The notes: generated by a model from the sequence alone, not told the origin. Positions 27,937 to 37,326 are shown, counted from the first letter of the stretch. The stretch is 64,000 nucleotides of DNA from DASQFI01 sp035633215 (GCA_035633215.1 DASQFI010000039.1:372001-436000), one strand, 5' to 3'. Numbers and translations: made by a program.

Positions 27937-29426
27937 CCCGACAGAATCCGTTGCCGGAAATCATCCGGCTGCAGCCACAACAGCAGGGCGCCACCGGCGG
28001 CGCCAATCGCGAGCGCGGTCAAGCCGACGACGGTCCACGATGCCTCGGGCTGGAGCAGGCTTACGGAGATACCGACGGCGACAACGGCGACGCCCGCCAG
28101 CCGGCGTCGAGATTCCGGCGAGCGCGAGACTCGAGCGCTTGCCGGCAGATCCTGAAGGAGGCGGCGCACCGTGAGAAGGCCGAAGATACCGCTCACGATC
28201 GCGGCTGCCAGCGGAGCGACCGCCATGCCGAAGAACCGGAGCGCGGCGGACACGGCCGTGACTCGTCCGACGGCCTCACCGGCAAGCAACATCGATCCTT
28301 CCCGCAGGCGGCCGGCGGCACGATACAGATTGTTCAGAAGCAAGGTCTGCCCGGACACGATCGTCTGCACAGCGAACGCGACAGTCAACGCAAGGCCGCC
28401 GAAGTGTTCGACGCCAAAGAGCAACGTCACGAATCCCTGGTTCACCGCGACGTACATGGCCGCGCACACGCAGGCGGCCGCAAAGCGCAGCGACAGCAGT
28501 TCCTCCAGGACGTCACGCGCGCGGTGCCGGTCGTCGGACGCGACGAGGTGGGCGAAACCGCCGTAAACGGCCCACGCGGCGCTGTCCAGCACGGCGCGCA
28601 GGCCGTCGGCGACGCGTCGAGTGAGCGCGTAAACCAGCGCGCCAACCGGACCGAGGATCGTCGTCACGAGCACGATCTCGGTGTTGTTCGTCACCAGGAA
28701 ACCGACGTTCGCCGCGGCGATCGGCGGCGCGAGTGTGGCGATCTCGTTCGCGATCGCACGGGTGGGCCGCAACGACAGTCCCTGACCCTCGCGAGCGAGC
28801 ACGTTGAGGAACGCCAGACCGCCGCCGATCGCGACCAGGGCCCTGGCAGCCAAACCCGCGGCAAGCGCCCAGACTCCCCACCCGGTGAGCAACAGGACGA
28901 CGGACACGACGAAGCCCGTCGCAGCGCCGCTCGCCAGCGCCGCATTGATCAGCACCGTTCTCTGGAGCCCTGATGACAGACTGACGAACCCGTTGCTGAC
29001 CAGGAGCGCCACGCTGGCCGCGACGCCCAGCCGAAAGCACGCCGTAAAGCGGGACGCTTCGCCGGCCGGCACCTGGGCCCATGACGTGACAAAGGGGGCC
29101 ACGCTCAGGCCGATGAGCAGAAGCCCCCCGGCGATACACAGGAGGATGGTCATGCCGGTGGCGAACCAGTGTCCGCCTTCCGATCGATCCCCCTTGCCGA
29201 TCGCCGCGCCGATCCGCTGGGCCATCAGGATCGGTATGCCGAGGTCGAGCAGCTGGATCCAAATCAGGAGCTCGGTCGCCCCAATCCATGCCCCGTAGAC
29301 GATGGATCCCAGCTTCGCCACGCAGAGCGGCATCAGGATAAGCGCCTGGGCGACGCTGATCAGAATGCTCGCGCCGCTACCGATAAACGACGCGCGCGCG
29401 GCGCGGCGGCGGCTGGGCAGCGTCAT
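27921..29426 (-). CDS. Polysaccharide flippase (Wzx/MATE-like)
   Basis: 501 residues, roughly 12-14 hydrophobic segments. The N-terminus with SRRRAARASFIGSGASILISV and LMPLCVAKLGSIVYGAWIG matches the oligosaccharide flippase (PST) family start, in which an early arginine-containing helix precedes a yxxWxx segment. Predicted to flip undecaprenyl-PP-linked repeat units across the inner membrane. ATG 29426 lies 3 bases from a dispersed palindromic repeat that separates it from the WbpM-like gene. Confidence 0.85.
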   Translation of the reverse strand: MTLPSRRRAARASFIGSGASILISVAQALILMPLCVAKLGSIVYGAWIGATELLIWIQLLDLGIPILMAQRIGAAIGKGDRSEGGHWFATGMTILLCIAGGLLLIGLSVAPFVTSWAQVPAGEASRFTACFRLGVAASVALLVSNGFVSLSSGLQRTVLINAALASGAATGFVVSVVLLLTGWGVWALAAGLAARALVAIGGGLAFLNVLAREGQGLSLRPTRAIANEIATLAPPIAAANVGFLVTNNTEIVLVTTILGPVGALVYALTRRVADGLRAVLDSAAWAVYGGFAHLVASDDRHRARDVLEELLSLRFAAACVCAAMYVAVNQGFVTLLFGVEHFGGLALTVAFAVQTIVSGQTLLLNNLYRAAGRLREGSMLLAGEAVGRVTAVSAALRFFGMAVAPLAAAIVSGIFGLLTVRRLLQDLPASARVSRSPESRRRLAGVAVVAVGISVSLLQPEASWTVVGLTALAIGAAGGALLLWLQPDDFRQRILSGWIRS

Positions 29427-29428
29427 CT

Positions 29429-29481
29429 GTAGGGCGGGGCTTGAGCCCCGCCGGACCGCCGGCCCTGAAGGGCCGGCCTAC
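29429..29481. repeat. GTAGG-type double palindrome (copy 1)
   Basis: Two tandem hairpins: GGCGGGGCTTGAGCCCCGCC, then GGCCCTGAAGGGCC inside an outer GTAGG...CCTAC pair. It lies between wzx and the WbpM-like gene and contributes the TAG stop of the latter. A second full copy is inside lpxK (48439-48492), and half-copies follow gap and tpiA. Confidence 0.9.
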
Positions 29482-31355
29482 AAGGTTGGCGAATCACGCC
29501 GGCCGACGTGCCTGGGCTCGGCCATCATCTGCCGGCAGACCTCGACGAGGCGCGCGACGAGCGTCGGCGTGGGCCAGTCGGGCGTCGCCACCGCGGCAAA
29601 CGTCGCGGCAATCGCAGGATGGGCCTCTGTGCGGGCCGGTTCGGTCACCGAAAAGAGATCGCGGTTGGCCGTCTCCTCGACGTGCGCATCGTCTTCCCAC
29701 AACTCCTCGATGAGCTTTTCGCCCGGACGCAACCCCGTGAACACCACGGGAAGCTCTTCCGGATCGAGCCCGGACAGGCGCACGAGGTCCTGCGCGAGAT
29801 CCACGACCTTGACGAGCGGCCCCATGTTCAGCACGAAGACTTCCCCGCCGCGTCCGAGTCCGCCCGCCTGCAGCACGAGCTGGACCGCTTCGGGGATCGT
29901 CATGAAGTAGCGCTGCACGTCCGGGTGCGTGATCGTGAGTGGTCCGCCGCGTTCGATCTGTTCCTTGAAGACCGGCACCACGCTGCCGCGGCTGCCCAGC
30001 ACGTTGCCGAACCGGACGACGACGAACGCGCGGCCGTGGGTGCGCGCGGCCAGGTGCACCATCTGCTCGGCCACCCGCTTCGTGGCGCCCATGATGTTGC
30101 CGGGCGATACGGCCTTGTCCGATGAAATCAGCACGAACCGCTCGGTGCCCACCCGGATCGCGGCGTCGAGGATGCGCGCGGTCCCGATGATGTTGTTGGT
30201 GACCGCCTCTTCAGGATTAGCTTCCATGAGCGGCACGTGCTTGTGCGCGGCCGCGTGGAACACGACCGCGGGCCGCACGCGATCGAACAGCTCTCGGATC
30301 CGGGTCCCGTCGCGGATGTCGGCGATGACCGACTGCAGCGCGAGCGCCGGGAAGACGCGCCTCAACTCGGCGTCAATGTCGAAAATGCTGTTCTCGCCAT
30401 GCCCGACGAGAACCAGGCTGCGCGGCTTGGCCATCGCGACCTGGCGGCACAGCTCCGATCCGATCGAACCGCCGGCGCCGGTGATCAGCACGACCTGATC
30501 GACGACGTAGTCGAGGTTCGGATGCTGGTGGCGGACCGGTTCGCGCTTCAGCAGGTCGGTAATTTCGACGTCGCGGAGCCGGCGGACCGTGATGCGATCG
30601 CCGAGGAACTCGTACACCCCCGGCAGGATCTTCGACGGCACGTCGAGCCGCCGGCACGTCTCGGCAAGCACCCGGATGGTGCTGCCCGGTGCCGTGGGCA
30701 TGGCGATCACTACCTGTTCGATCCGGTGGGTCTGGACCACATGTTCGAGTGAGTCCACCGATCCGAGCACGGGAAGACCGGCAATCCGTTTGCCATGTTT
30801 GACAATGGCATCGTCGAGAAAGCCGACGATGTCGAGGCCGAGCTGTGGATTGCGGCGCGATTCCCGCGCGACCATCGCCCCCGCGCTGCCCGCCCCGACG
30901 ATCAGCACCCGATGGCGCGCTGTGGCCCCGGCTTCCCGCACCTTGCGAAACCGCCCCTGCGACTCGCCGAACACGCGCACGGAAAAGCGCGCACCGCCGG
31001 TGAAGGCCACCGTCAAGAGCAGATCGATCAACAGGATGGACCGTGAGAACTCGACGATCACGCCGGTGCCGAGCCCGAGGAGCACCAGGAGCGACAGCAC
31101 GAGCGACGCGACCCCGTTGGCCACTACGATCGCAATCAGATCGCCGACGCTGGCGTACAGCCAGAACCGGCGGTACAGGCCCAGCGCCAGGAACGACAGC
31201 GGCTTGACCGCGACGGCCGCCGCGACAAACAGCGGAACCTCGGGGCGGTAGCGAAAGAAGAGCCAGTCGAAACGAAGCGCGAACGCCACAAACGCCGCGC
31301 AAACGATGAGGAAGATGTCGATAACGAGGAAGTAGCGGTTCCTCAAACGGATCAC
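29478..31355 (-). CDS. WbpM/CapD-family UDP-GlcNAc 4,6-dehydratase, membrane-bound
   Basis: 625 residues. Four N-terminal TM segments (~10-125), a CoA-binding-like Rossmann domain (HRVLIVGAGSAGAMVARE, ~145), then the catalytic SDR domain (LITGAGGSIGSELCRQ, ~295). LISSDKAVSPGNIMGATKR carries the SMK triad (M-x3-K) of WbpM enzymes; RPGEKLIEEL follows. Family function: UDP-GlcNAc to UDP-4-keto-6-deoxy-GlcNAc, precursor of D-QuiNAc/D-FucNAc. Its TAG stop lies in a palindromic repeat. First gene of the long leftward operon. Confidence 0.9.
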   Translation of the reverse strand: MIRLRNRYFLVIDIFLIVCAAFVAFALRFDWLFFRYRPEVPLFVAAAVAVKPLSFLALGLYRRFWLYASVGDLIAIVVANGVASLVLSLLVLLGLGTGVIVEFSRSILLIDLLLTVAFTGGARFSVRVFGESQGRFRKVREAGATARHRVLIVGAGSAGAMVARESRRNPQLGLDIVGFLDDAIVKHGKRIAGLPVLGSVDSLEHVVQTHRIEQVVIAMPTAPGSTIRVLAETCRRLDVPSKILPGVYEFLGDRITVRRLRDVEITDLLKREPVRHQHPNLDYVVDQVVLITGAGGSIGSELCRQVAMAKPRSLVLVGHGENSIFDIDAELRRVFPALALQSVIADIRDGTRIRELFDRVRPAVVFHAAAHKHVPLMEANPEEAVTNNIIGTARILDAAIRVGTERFVLISSDKAVSPGNIMGATKRVAEQMVHLAARTHGRAFVVVRFGNVLGSRGSVVPVFKEQIERGGPLTITHPDVQRYFMTIPEAVQLVLQAGGLGRGGEVFVLNMGPLVKVVDLAQDLVRLSGLDPEELPVVFTGLRPGEKLIEELWEDDAHVEETANRDLFSVTEPARTEAHPAIAATFAAVATPDWPTPTLVARLVEVCRQMMAEPRHVGRRDSPTL

Positions 31356-31476
31356 CTGCCCGAAAGGGGAGCGTTTATCCGGGGGCCGGGCGAATCAGCG
31401 TACCACGGATAAAGCATCGAAGTACAATCTCGCCGCCGTGATCGCCCGACCTGTGACGACGCCCTCACACACTCCG

Positions 31477-32016
31477 ATGACGTTCACCGAGACTCACCTG
31501 CCCGGGGTCTGGCTGATCGACGCCGACGTCTTCCCCGACCACCGCGGCGCGTTCGTGCTCGCATGGACGCCGGAGCCGTTCGCCGAGCGCGGCCTCGACA
31601 CGCGCATCGCACAAGTCGGGATTTCCGTGAACATCCACCGCGGCACGATTCGCGGGCTGCACTATCAGCGGCCGCCATTCGACGAGACCAAGCTCATTCG
31701 CGTCGTGCAGGGCGGTATCTTCGACGTCGCCGTGGACCTGCGGCCGGAGTCGCCGACGTTCCGGCAGTGGGTCGGCGTCACGCTCACGGCCGAGAACCGT
31801 CAGATGCTCTACATTCCGCGCGGGTTCGCCCACGGGTATCAGACGCTCGAGGACGGCACCGAAGCGCTGTATTCGGTCTCGAAGCCCTACTCGCGAGCCC
31901 ACCAGGACGGCGTGCGCTGGGACGACGCCGCGTTCGGCATCGACTGGCCACTCGGCGCGCCAAGTTCGATCAACGAACGCGACGCGACGTATCCTGACTT
32001 TGTATGGGGGACGTAG
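31477..32016 (+). CDS. rmlC: dTDP-4-dehydrorhamnose 3,5-epimerase
   Basis: 179 residues from ATG 31477 (GTG 31438 in frame is less likely since FTETHLPGVWLID is the usual start). VFPDHRGAF, RGLHYQRPPF (catalytic His), GGIFDVAVDLR (Asp), YIPRGFAHG and a D-GxxW-D-P-like GIDWPL end are all RmlC motifs. Soluble cupin dimer in dTDP-L-rhamnose synthesis. rmlD is 2 kb downstream on the same strand; rmlA and rmlB are not in the window. Confidence 0.93.
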   Translation: MTFTETHLPGVWLIDADVFPDHRGAFVLAWTPEPFAERGLDTRIAQVGISVNIHRGTIRGLHYQRPPFDETKLIRVVQGGIFDVAVDLRPESPTFRQWVGVTLTAENRQMLYIPRGFAHGYQTLEDGTEALYSVSKPYSRAHQDGVRWDDAAFGIDWPLGAPSSINERDATYPDFVWGT

Positions 32017-32075
32017 AGCGGATTGAATTTCAAATCCGCTAACGTCGGCGGATTTGGAGAGCAATCCGCCCTACA
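32013..32075. repeat. GCGGATT double-hairpin repeat between rmlC and smpB
   Basis: Two consecutive hairpins with 8-bp arms (AGCGGATT 32017-32024 with 32033-32040; GGCGGATT 32047-32054 with 32063-32070), ending CCCTACA. Its TAG (32014-32016) is the rmlC stop, and its other end abuts the AGGAG ribosome site of smpB. A half-copy lies in the lpxK 3' region. Confidence 0.85.
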
Positions 32076-32081
32076 GGAGTC

Positions 32082-32546
32082 ATGCGAGAAACCGATCGGC
32101 TCTTCGCCGAGAACCGCAAGGCCCGGCACGACTATCACCTCCTCGAGACCTTCGAGGCCGGGCTCGTGCTCCTGGGTACGGAAATCAAAGCCATTCGCGA
32201 AGGCCGCGCCAACCTGCGGGAGAGTTACTGTCGGTTGAACGGCGGCGAGGCCTTTCTCCTGAACGCCCACATCGGGCAGTACAGCCACGGCGGATCGGCG
32301 TCGCACGACCCGCTGCGTCCGCGCAAGCTGCTGCTCCGCCGCACCGAGCTCAACAAGCTGCTCGGCAAGACGACCGAACGCGGCCTCACGATCGTCCCGC
32401 TCAAGCTCTTCTTCAGCAAGAAGGGGAAGGCGAAGCTCGAGATCGCGCTCGCCAAGGGAAAGAAAACGATCGACAAGCGGGAAACGATCAAGCGTCGTGA
32501 GGCGGAGCGCGAGACGCGTGCGGCAAACAAGGGGCGCCGGGTATAA
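32082..32546 (+). CDS. smpB: SsrA-binding protein SmpB
   Basis: 154 residues, ATG five bases after AGGAG. NRKARHDYHLLETFEAGLVL, GTEIKAIREGRANLRESYC, LLRRTELNKLLGK and GLTIVPLKLFFSKKGKAKLEI are near-invariant SmpB segments; the C-terminal basic tail KKTIDKRETIKRREAERE is the helical tail that enters the ribosome. It delivers tmRNA to stalled ribosomes. No tmRNA gene is visible nearby. Confidence 0.96.
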   Translation: MRETDRLFAENRKARHDYHLLETFEAGLVLLGTEIKAIREGRANLRESYCRLNGGEAFLLNAHIGQYSHGGSASHDPLRPRKLLLRRTELNKLLGKTTERGLTIVPLKLFFSKKGKAKLEIALAKGKKTIDKRETIKRREAERETRAANKGRRV

Positions 32547-32555
32547 TTGCCTCCG

Positions 32556-33110
32556 ATGACGCGCCGGACCAAACTTCTCATCGGTGGTCTCGCGGTGGTG
32601 GCGCTTGCCGTCGCGTACTTCGCGCTGCGCCCCTCCGGAGATCGTGTCGCCATGGACCTCGTCGAGCAGCTGCCGACGGCCAAGGACCGCCGTCCGAGCC
32701 CCGACGTCTTCTCGGTCGTCGACGCGACGCTCGCGGGCAAGCGGGAGCAGGCCATCCTCACCAGGCAGCCGAGCCGGATCAAATACAACCTCACGGTCCC
32801 TGACGAAGCGTGGCTCAAGTTCAGCCTGGGCCTCCTCGAAGAGTCCTGGACCGTCCCCGGAGACGGCGTGCTGTTCCAGATTGGCGTCTCCAGCGGGCCC
32901 GAGTACGTCGAGCTCCTGAACCTGGTCGTCAATCCCTACGGCAACCCGAGCGACCGCGGGTGGCAGCCGCTCGTGCTCGACCTGTCGCAGTTCGCGGGCG
33001 AGAACGTGGACCTCATTTTCAATACCTACGCGAGCCCGGCGCCGAACACGGAAAAAGACCGCAACGGCGACGCCGCGCTCTGGGGCGCCCCGCGCATCGT
33101 CATTCGATAG
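32556..33110 (+). CDS. Membrane-anchored hypothetical protein
   Basis: 184 residues from ATG 32556, nine bases after smpB. Short basic N-terminus MTRRTK then a single hydrophobic anchor (KLLIGGLAVVALAVAYFAL), then ~160 residues with beta-sandwich character (YNLTVPDEAWLKFSLGLL, VLFQIGVSSG, WQPLVLDLSQFAGENVDLIF). The pattern resembles carbohydrate-binding jelly-roll folds but no motif proves it. Probably periplasmic. No function assigned. Confidence 0.75.
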   Translation: MTRRTKLLIGGLAVVALAVAYFALRPSGDRVAMDLVEQLPTAKDRRPSPDVFSVVDATLAGKREQAILTRQPSRIKYNLTVPDEAWLKFSLGLLEESWTVPGDGVLFQIGVSSGPEYVELLNLVVNPYGNPSDRGWQPLVLDLSQFAGENVDLIFNTYASPAPNTEKDRNGDAALWGAPRIVIR

Positions 33111-33123
33111 ACTTTCAGCCGGC

Positions 33124-34266
33124 ATGACCATCGGCCAGGCCGCCGAGGTGAGCGTTCCGCTGCTCGACCTTCAGGCGCAATACCGCCCGATCCGCGACGA
33201 GATCCTCGCGGCCATCGTCCGCGTCTGCGACAGCCAGCGGTTCATCCTCGGGCCGGAGAACGCCGCGCTCGAGACGGACCTCGCGGGCAGGCTGGACACC
33301 GCGCACGCGATTGCCGTGTCCTCGGGCACTGACGCGCTCCTGGTTGCGATGATGGCGCTTGGCATCGGTCCCGGCGCGGAGGTGATCACGCCAACGTACT
33401 CATTCTTCGCGACGGCCGGGTGCGCGAGCCGGCTCGGCGCGACGCCGGTGTTCGTCGACGTCGATCCGGTCACGTTCAACGCGGACCCGGCGGCGATTGC
33501 GAAAGCGATCACGCCACGGACGCGAGCCATCCTGCCCGTGCACCTGTTCGGGCTCTCGGCCGACATGACGCCGATCGCCGACATCGCCGATCGCGCGGGC
33601 GTGCCCGTCATCGAAGACGCCGCGCAGGCGATCGGCTCGCGCTACCAGGGCCGGCAGGTCGGCGCGTTCGGCGCGGTCACGTGCTACTCGTTTTTTCCGT
33701 CGAAGAACCTCGGCGGGTTCGGCGAAGGCGGACTGGTCACGACGAACGACGAGTCACTCGCGCGCGAGATTCGCCTCCTGCGCAATCACGGCGCGGAACC
33801 GAAGTACTTCCACCATCGCATTGGCGGGAACTTCAGGCTCGACGAGCTGCAGGCCGCCGTGCTTCGCGTCAAGGCGCCGCACGTCGAGGCCTGGACCGAG
33901 GCCAGACGCCGAAACGCCGAACGCTATCGCGAGCTCTTCGACGAGTTTGATCTGAGGGACACGCTGACGCTGCCAGTCGAACCGGCGGGCTATCGGCACA
34001 TCTACAATCAGTTCGTCATCCGCGGACGGGCGCGCGACGCGCTCAAGGCACATCTGCACGGCCGGCGGATCGGCACGGAGATTTACTATCCGGTGCCGTT
34101 CCATCGCCAGACGTGCTTCGCGTCCGTCGCGCCCCGCGGCGTGGCGTTTCCGATCGCCGAGCAGGCCGCGGAGACGTCGCTCGCGCTGCCGATCTACGGC
34201 GAGCTCTCGGCCGTGCAGCAGCGGCACGTCGTCGCGAGCATCGCGGAGTTCTACGCGACCCCATGA
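33124..34266 (+). CDS. DegT/DnrJ/EryC1/StrS sugar aminotransferase
   Basis: 380 residues. VPLLDLQAQYRPIRDEI start, VSSGTDALLVAMMALGIGPG (PLP phosphate loop), PVIEDAAQAIGS (Asp/Gln cofactor contacts), FFPSKNLGGFGEGG with the Schiff-base Lys, and the GGNFRLDELQAAVLRVK block. Transfers an amino group to a 3- or 4-ketosugar nucleotide. ATGA overlap with rmlD implies coupled expression. The resulting amino sugar cannot be named from sequence. Confidence 0.9.
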   Translation: MTIGQAAEVSVPLLDLQAQYRPIRDEILAAIVRVCDSQRFILGPENAALETDLAGRLDTAHAIAVSSGTDALLVAMMALGIGPGAEVITPTYSFFATAGCASRLGATPVFVDVDPVTFNADPAAIAKAITPRTRAILPVHLFGLSADMTPIADIADRAGVPVIEDAAQAIGSRYQGRQVGAFGAVTCYSFFPSKNLGGFGEGGLVTTNDESLAREIRLLRNHGAEPKYFHHRIGGNFRLDELQAAVLRVKAPHVEAWTEARRRNAERYRELFDEFDLRDTLTLPVEPAGYRHIYNQFVIRGRARDALKAHLHGRRIGTEIYYPVPFHRQTCFASVAPRGVAFPIAEQAAETSLALPIYGELSAVQQRHVVASIAEFYATP

Positions 34267-35120
34267 GATTGCTCGTGCTCGTCCTCGGCGCTCACGGTCA
34301 GCTCGGTGACGCCATGACGACCCAGCTCGAGCCGCGGCACGAAGTGATCGCCCGCAGCCGGGAGGAGCTGGACGTCACCGTGCCGGACGCGGTGCGGGCG
34401 ACGGTCAATTCGATCTGCCCGGACGTCATCGTCAACTGCGCCGCCTACACGAACGTGGACGCGGCCCAGCAGGCGCCGACTCCCGCGCTTTCGACGAACG
34501 CCTGGGCCGTGCACACGCTGGCGCGAGCCGCTGCCGACATCGACGCCACCCTGGTGCACTTCAGCACGGACTTCGTCTTCGACGGGCTCGCCGATCGGCC
34601 CTACGACGAGACGTCGCCGCCCAATCCGCGCAGCACCTACGCGGTGTCGAAGCTGATCGGCGAATGGATGGCCAGCGACGCGCCCAAGCACTACGTCCTG
34701 CGCGTCGAGAGTCTGTTCGGCGGCCGTCTCGCGCGCAGCAGCATCGATCAAATCTTCGAGGGCCTCCTGGCTGGCCGGCCGGTGCGGGCGTTCGTCGATC
34801 GCACGGTCTCGCCGAGCTATGTGGACGATGTGGTGGCGGCGACCGCGCGCCTGCTCGATCAGTCCGCGCCGTACGGGCTGTATCACTGCGTCAACACGGG
34901 GTGGACGACCTGGGCGACGGTGGCTCGCGAGCTCGCGCGGCTCGTGGGCCGTCCCGATGCGCCGATCATCGACGTGCCGCTCGCCGACGCGCACCTGCTG
35001 GCCCCGCGGCCGAAATTCGCGGCGCTCTCGAACGCCAAGCTCGCCGGCGCCGGCATCACGATGCCGACCTGGCAGGACGCGCTCGACCGATACGTGAAAC
35101 AAAAGGCGGAGGGCGACTGA
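34263..35120 (+). CDS. rmlD: dTDP-4-dehydrorhamnose reductase
   Basis: 285 residues from ATG 34263, overlapping the aminotransferase stop (ATGA). LVLGAHGQLGDAM is the NAD(P) loop, CAAYTNVDAAQ, HFSTDFVFDG, STYAVSKLIGEW (YxxxK) and SPSYVDDVV are typical of RmlD, which completes dTDP-L-rhamnose from the RmlC product. Typical length. Convergent with the oxidase gene 42 bases away. Confidence 0.88.
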   Translation: MRLLVLVLGAHGQLGDAMTTQLEPRHEVIARSREELDVTVPDAVRATVNSICPDVIVNCAAYTNVDAAQQAPTPALSTNAWAVHTLARAAADIDATLVHFSTDFVFDGLADRPYDETSPPNPRSTYAVSKLIGEWMASDAPKHYVLRVESLFGGRLARSSIDQIFEGLLAGRPVRAFVDRTVSPSYVDDVVAATARLLDQSAPYGLYHCVNTGWTTWATVARELARLVGRPDAPIIDVPLADAHLLAPRPKFAALSNAKLAGAGITMPTWQDALDRYVKQKAEGD

Positions 35121-35162
35121 GCGTTACGAGCCACACGGCACCGACACGGATTCCTGGTTTGC

Positions 35163-36239
35163 TTACTGACATACCTCCGCCGCCACCATCTCCCCGATCG
35201 CGAGCGACGCGGTGAGCCCCGGCGAGTCAATGCCCGCGGCGTGCACGACGAACGGATTCACCCGATCGCGACGGATCAGAAAATCCGCGAACCGTTCCGA
35301 CTGCGGATGCAGCTTGGGCCGGATCCCGCTCGGGCCCAGCCGCAGGTCGTCCATCGTGACAGCCGGCAGCAGGATCCGCGTGGGCTCCAGGAACGCGTCT
35401 AGCGGAAGTCGATCGCGTTCGTAGTCGGCGCGATCGTCCTGATAGTGGATCGTGGGCCCGATCCACACCTCCCCTCCAAGCGTCCTGGTGAGATGCACGC
35501 CGAGTCCGTGGCCCGACTCGGGCGGCACCGGATAGACGAGACCGCGGAGCATGTGCCGCGCCCTGGGCGCGAGCTCCGCGTATTCGCCGCGGCACGGATA
35601 GATCCGGAAGGGCTCGCCACCCGCGAGTTGCGAGACTTCGTCCGCATGAAGGCCGGCGGCGTTCACGACCGCATCGGCGTCGATGCGCTCCTGCGGCGTG
35701 ACGATCGTTGGTGCGCCCCCGGAACGGGATTCGATGCCGACCACAGACGTGCCGTTCAGGATCACGCCGTCATGACGCGTCAATTGTGTTTCGAGCGCGC
35801 GCACGTAGGCTTCCGCGTCGAGCCAGCCGGTCTCCGGCGACCACAGCGCCGCGGCCGCCGCGACGTGTGGTTCGCGCGCGGCGACGAACGCGCGATCGAC
35901 GTAGTCGATCGTCACGCCGTTGGCTTCGCTCAGCAGCCGCACGCGCTCGAGGGCCGGCTCCTCACCCGCCTGAGCGACGACGAGCTTCCCGCACTTGGTG
36001 TGGGGAACTCCGTGCTCGATGCAGAAGTGATACAGACGGTCGCGTCCTTGGACGCACAGCCGCGCTTTCAGCGTCCCCGTCGGGTAATAGAGGCCGGCGT
36101 GGATGACTCCACTATTGTGCGTGGAGGTCTCGAGCCCGGGACGCGCGCGGCGCTCGATCACGCAGACCGGACGACCCCGGCGCGCGATGGCGAGCGCCGA
36201 GGCGAGGCCCACGACGCCGGCGCCGATGACCACGATCAT
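35163..36239 (-). CDS. FAD-dependent oxidoreductase, LhgO-like
   Basis: 358 residues. VVIGAGVVGLASALAIARRG and ERRARPGLETSTHNSGVIHAG form the FAD site and the family-specific THNSxVIHxG; CGKLVVAQ and DSPGLTASLAIG follow. This matches the L-2-hydroxyglutarate dehydrogenase/oxidase branch of the DAO family. Likely a metabolite-repair enzyme unrelated to the sugar genes. Divergent from gmd across 53 bases. Confidence 0.85.
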   Translation of the reverse strand: MIVVIGAGVVGLASALAIARRGRPVCVIERRARPGLETSTHNSGVIHAGLYYPTGTLKARLCVQGRDRLYHFCIEHGVPHTKCGKLVVAQAGEEPALERVRLLSEANGVTIDYVDRAFVAAREPHVAAAAALWSPETGWLDAEAYVRALETQLTRHDGVILNGTSVVGIESRSGGAPTIVTPQERIDADAVVNAAGLHADEVSQLAGGEPFRIYPCRGEYAELAPRARHMLRGLVYPVPPESGHGLGVHLTRTLGGEVWIGPTIHYQDDRADYERDRLPLDAFLEPTRILLPAVTMDDLRLGPSGIRPKLHPQSERFADFLIRRDRVNPFVVHAAGIDSPGLTASLAIGEMVAAEVCQ

Positions 36240-36292
36240 GGACGCTCGCGATTGTAGAGTGCCACTTCACACTGCTGCAAAGGGCCTGTGTT

Positions 36293-37294
36293 ATGTTTTA
36301 CCGGATGGCGTCGAAGCGGGCCCTCATCACGGGGATCACCGGGCAAGACGGTTCGTATCTCGCTGATCTTCTCCTCGACAAAGGGTACGAGGTCTTCGGT
36401 CTCACGCGCCGCCTGTCGGCGACGAACTACTGGCGCATCGACCACATTCTCGATCGACTGACGCTCCTTCCGGGCGACCTGCTCGATCAGCTCTCGCTAA
36501 TCCGCGTCCTCGAGCGCGTGCAGCCGACCGAGCTCTACAACCTGGCGGCGATGTCGTTCGTGCCGGCGTCGTGGGATCAGCCGATGCTCACCGGCGACTT
36601 CAACTCGCAGGGCGTCACGCGGGTGCTCGAGGCCGTGCGCGTGGTCGACCCGACAATCCGCCTGTACCAGGCGTCATCGTCCGAGATGTTCGGCAAGGTC
36701 CGCGAGGTTCCGCAAAAGGAAACGACGCCGTTTTATCCGCGCAGCCCGTACGGCGTGTCGAAGGTCTTCGCGCACTACATCACGGTCAACTACCGCGAGA
36801 GCTACGGGCTGTTCGCCGTGTCGGGCATCCTCTTCAATCACGAGTCACCGCGCCGCGGCCTGGAATTCGTCACGCGGAAAGTGACGAACGGCGTGGCGCG
36901 CATCAAGCTCGGCCTCGCCAAGGAGCTGCGGCTCGGCAACCTGCTCGCGCATCGCGATTGGGGGTTCGCCGGCGACTACGTCCGCGCGATGTGGCACATG
37001 CTGCAGCAGGACACCGCCGACGACTTCGTCATCGCCACCGGCGAAAGCCATTCGGTCCAGGAGCTCGTCGAAATTGCCTTCGGCTGCGCGGGCCTCGATT
37101 GGAAGCGGTACGTCATCGAAGATCCGGCCCTCTTCCGGCCGGCCGAAGTGGATCATCTGATCGGCGACCCATCGAAAGCGCGCGAACGGTTCGGCTGGAC
37201 GCCGACGACCGACTTCAAGAGTCTCATCGAGATGATGGTCCACGCCGATCTCGAGCGCGTCGAACGGCTGAAGATCATCACTGCCGTCAAATGA
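36293..37294 (+). CDS. gmd: GDP-mannose 4,6-dehydratase
   Basis: 333 residues from ATG 36293 (AAAGGG about nine bases upstream; ATG 36305 alternative). ALITGITGQDGSYLADLLL, YNLAAMSFVPASWDQP, QASSSEMFGKV, SPYGVSKVFAHYITVNYRE (YxxxK) and LFNHESPRRGLEFVTRK are diagnostic. Makes GDP-4-keto-6-deoxy-mannose for D-rhamnose, L-fucose or perosamine; no partner reductase is in the window. Confidence 0.93.
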   Translation: MFYRMASKRALITGITGQDGSYLADLLLDKGYEVFGLTRRLSATNYWRIDHILDRLTLLPGDLLDQLSLIRVLERVQPTELYNLAAMSFVPASWDQPMLTGDFNSQGVTRVLEAVRVVDPTIRLYQASSSEMFGKVREVPQKETTPFYPRSPYGVSKVFAHYITVNYRESYGLFAVSGILFNHESPRRGLEFVTRKVTNGVARIKLGLAKELRLGNLLAHRDWGFAGDYVRAMWHMLQQDTADDFVIATGESHSVQELVEIAFGCAGLDWKRYVIEDPALFRPAEVDHLIGDPSKARERFGWTPTTDFKSLIEMMVHADLERVERLKIITAVK

Positions 37295-37326
37295 CCTCCG
37301 AGGTCGTTTTACCAAACGCGTAAAAC

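Noticed and set aside
32542..32547. TATAAT as a promoter for the gene at 32556
   Set aside because: It overlaps the smpB stop codon, is too close to the ATG for a normal leader and has no -35 partner; more likely chance, with the gene co-transcribed with smpB.
37306..37326. GTTTTAC...GTAAAAC hairpin between gmd and pdxA as a terminator
   Set aside because: Only 7 bp, AT-rich, with no T-run; too weak to call.
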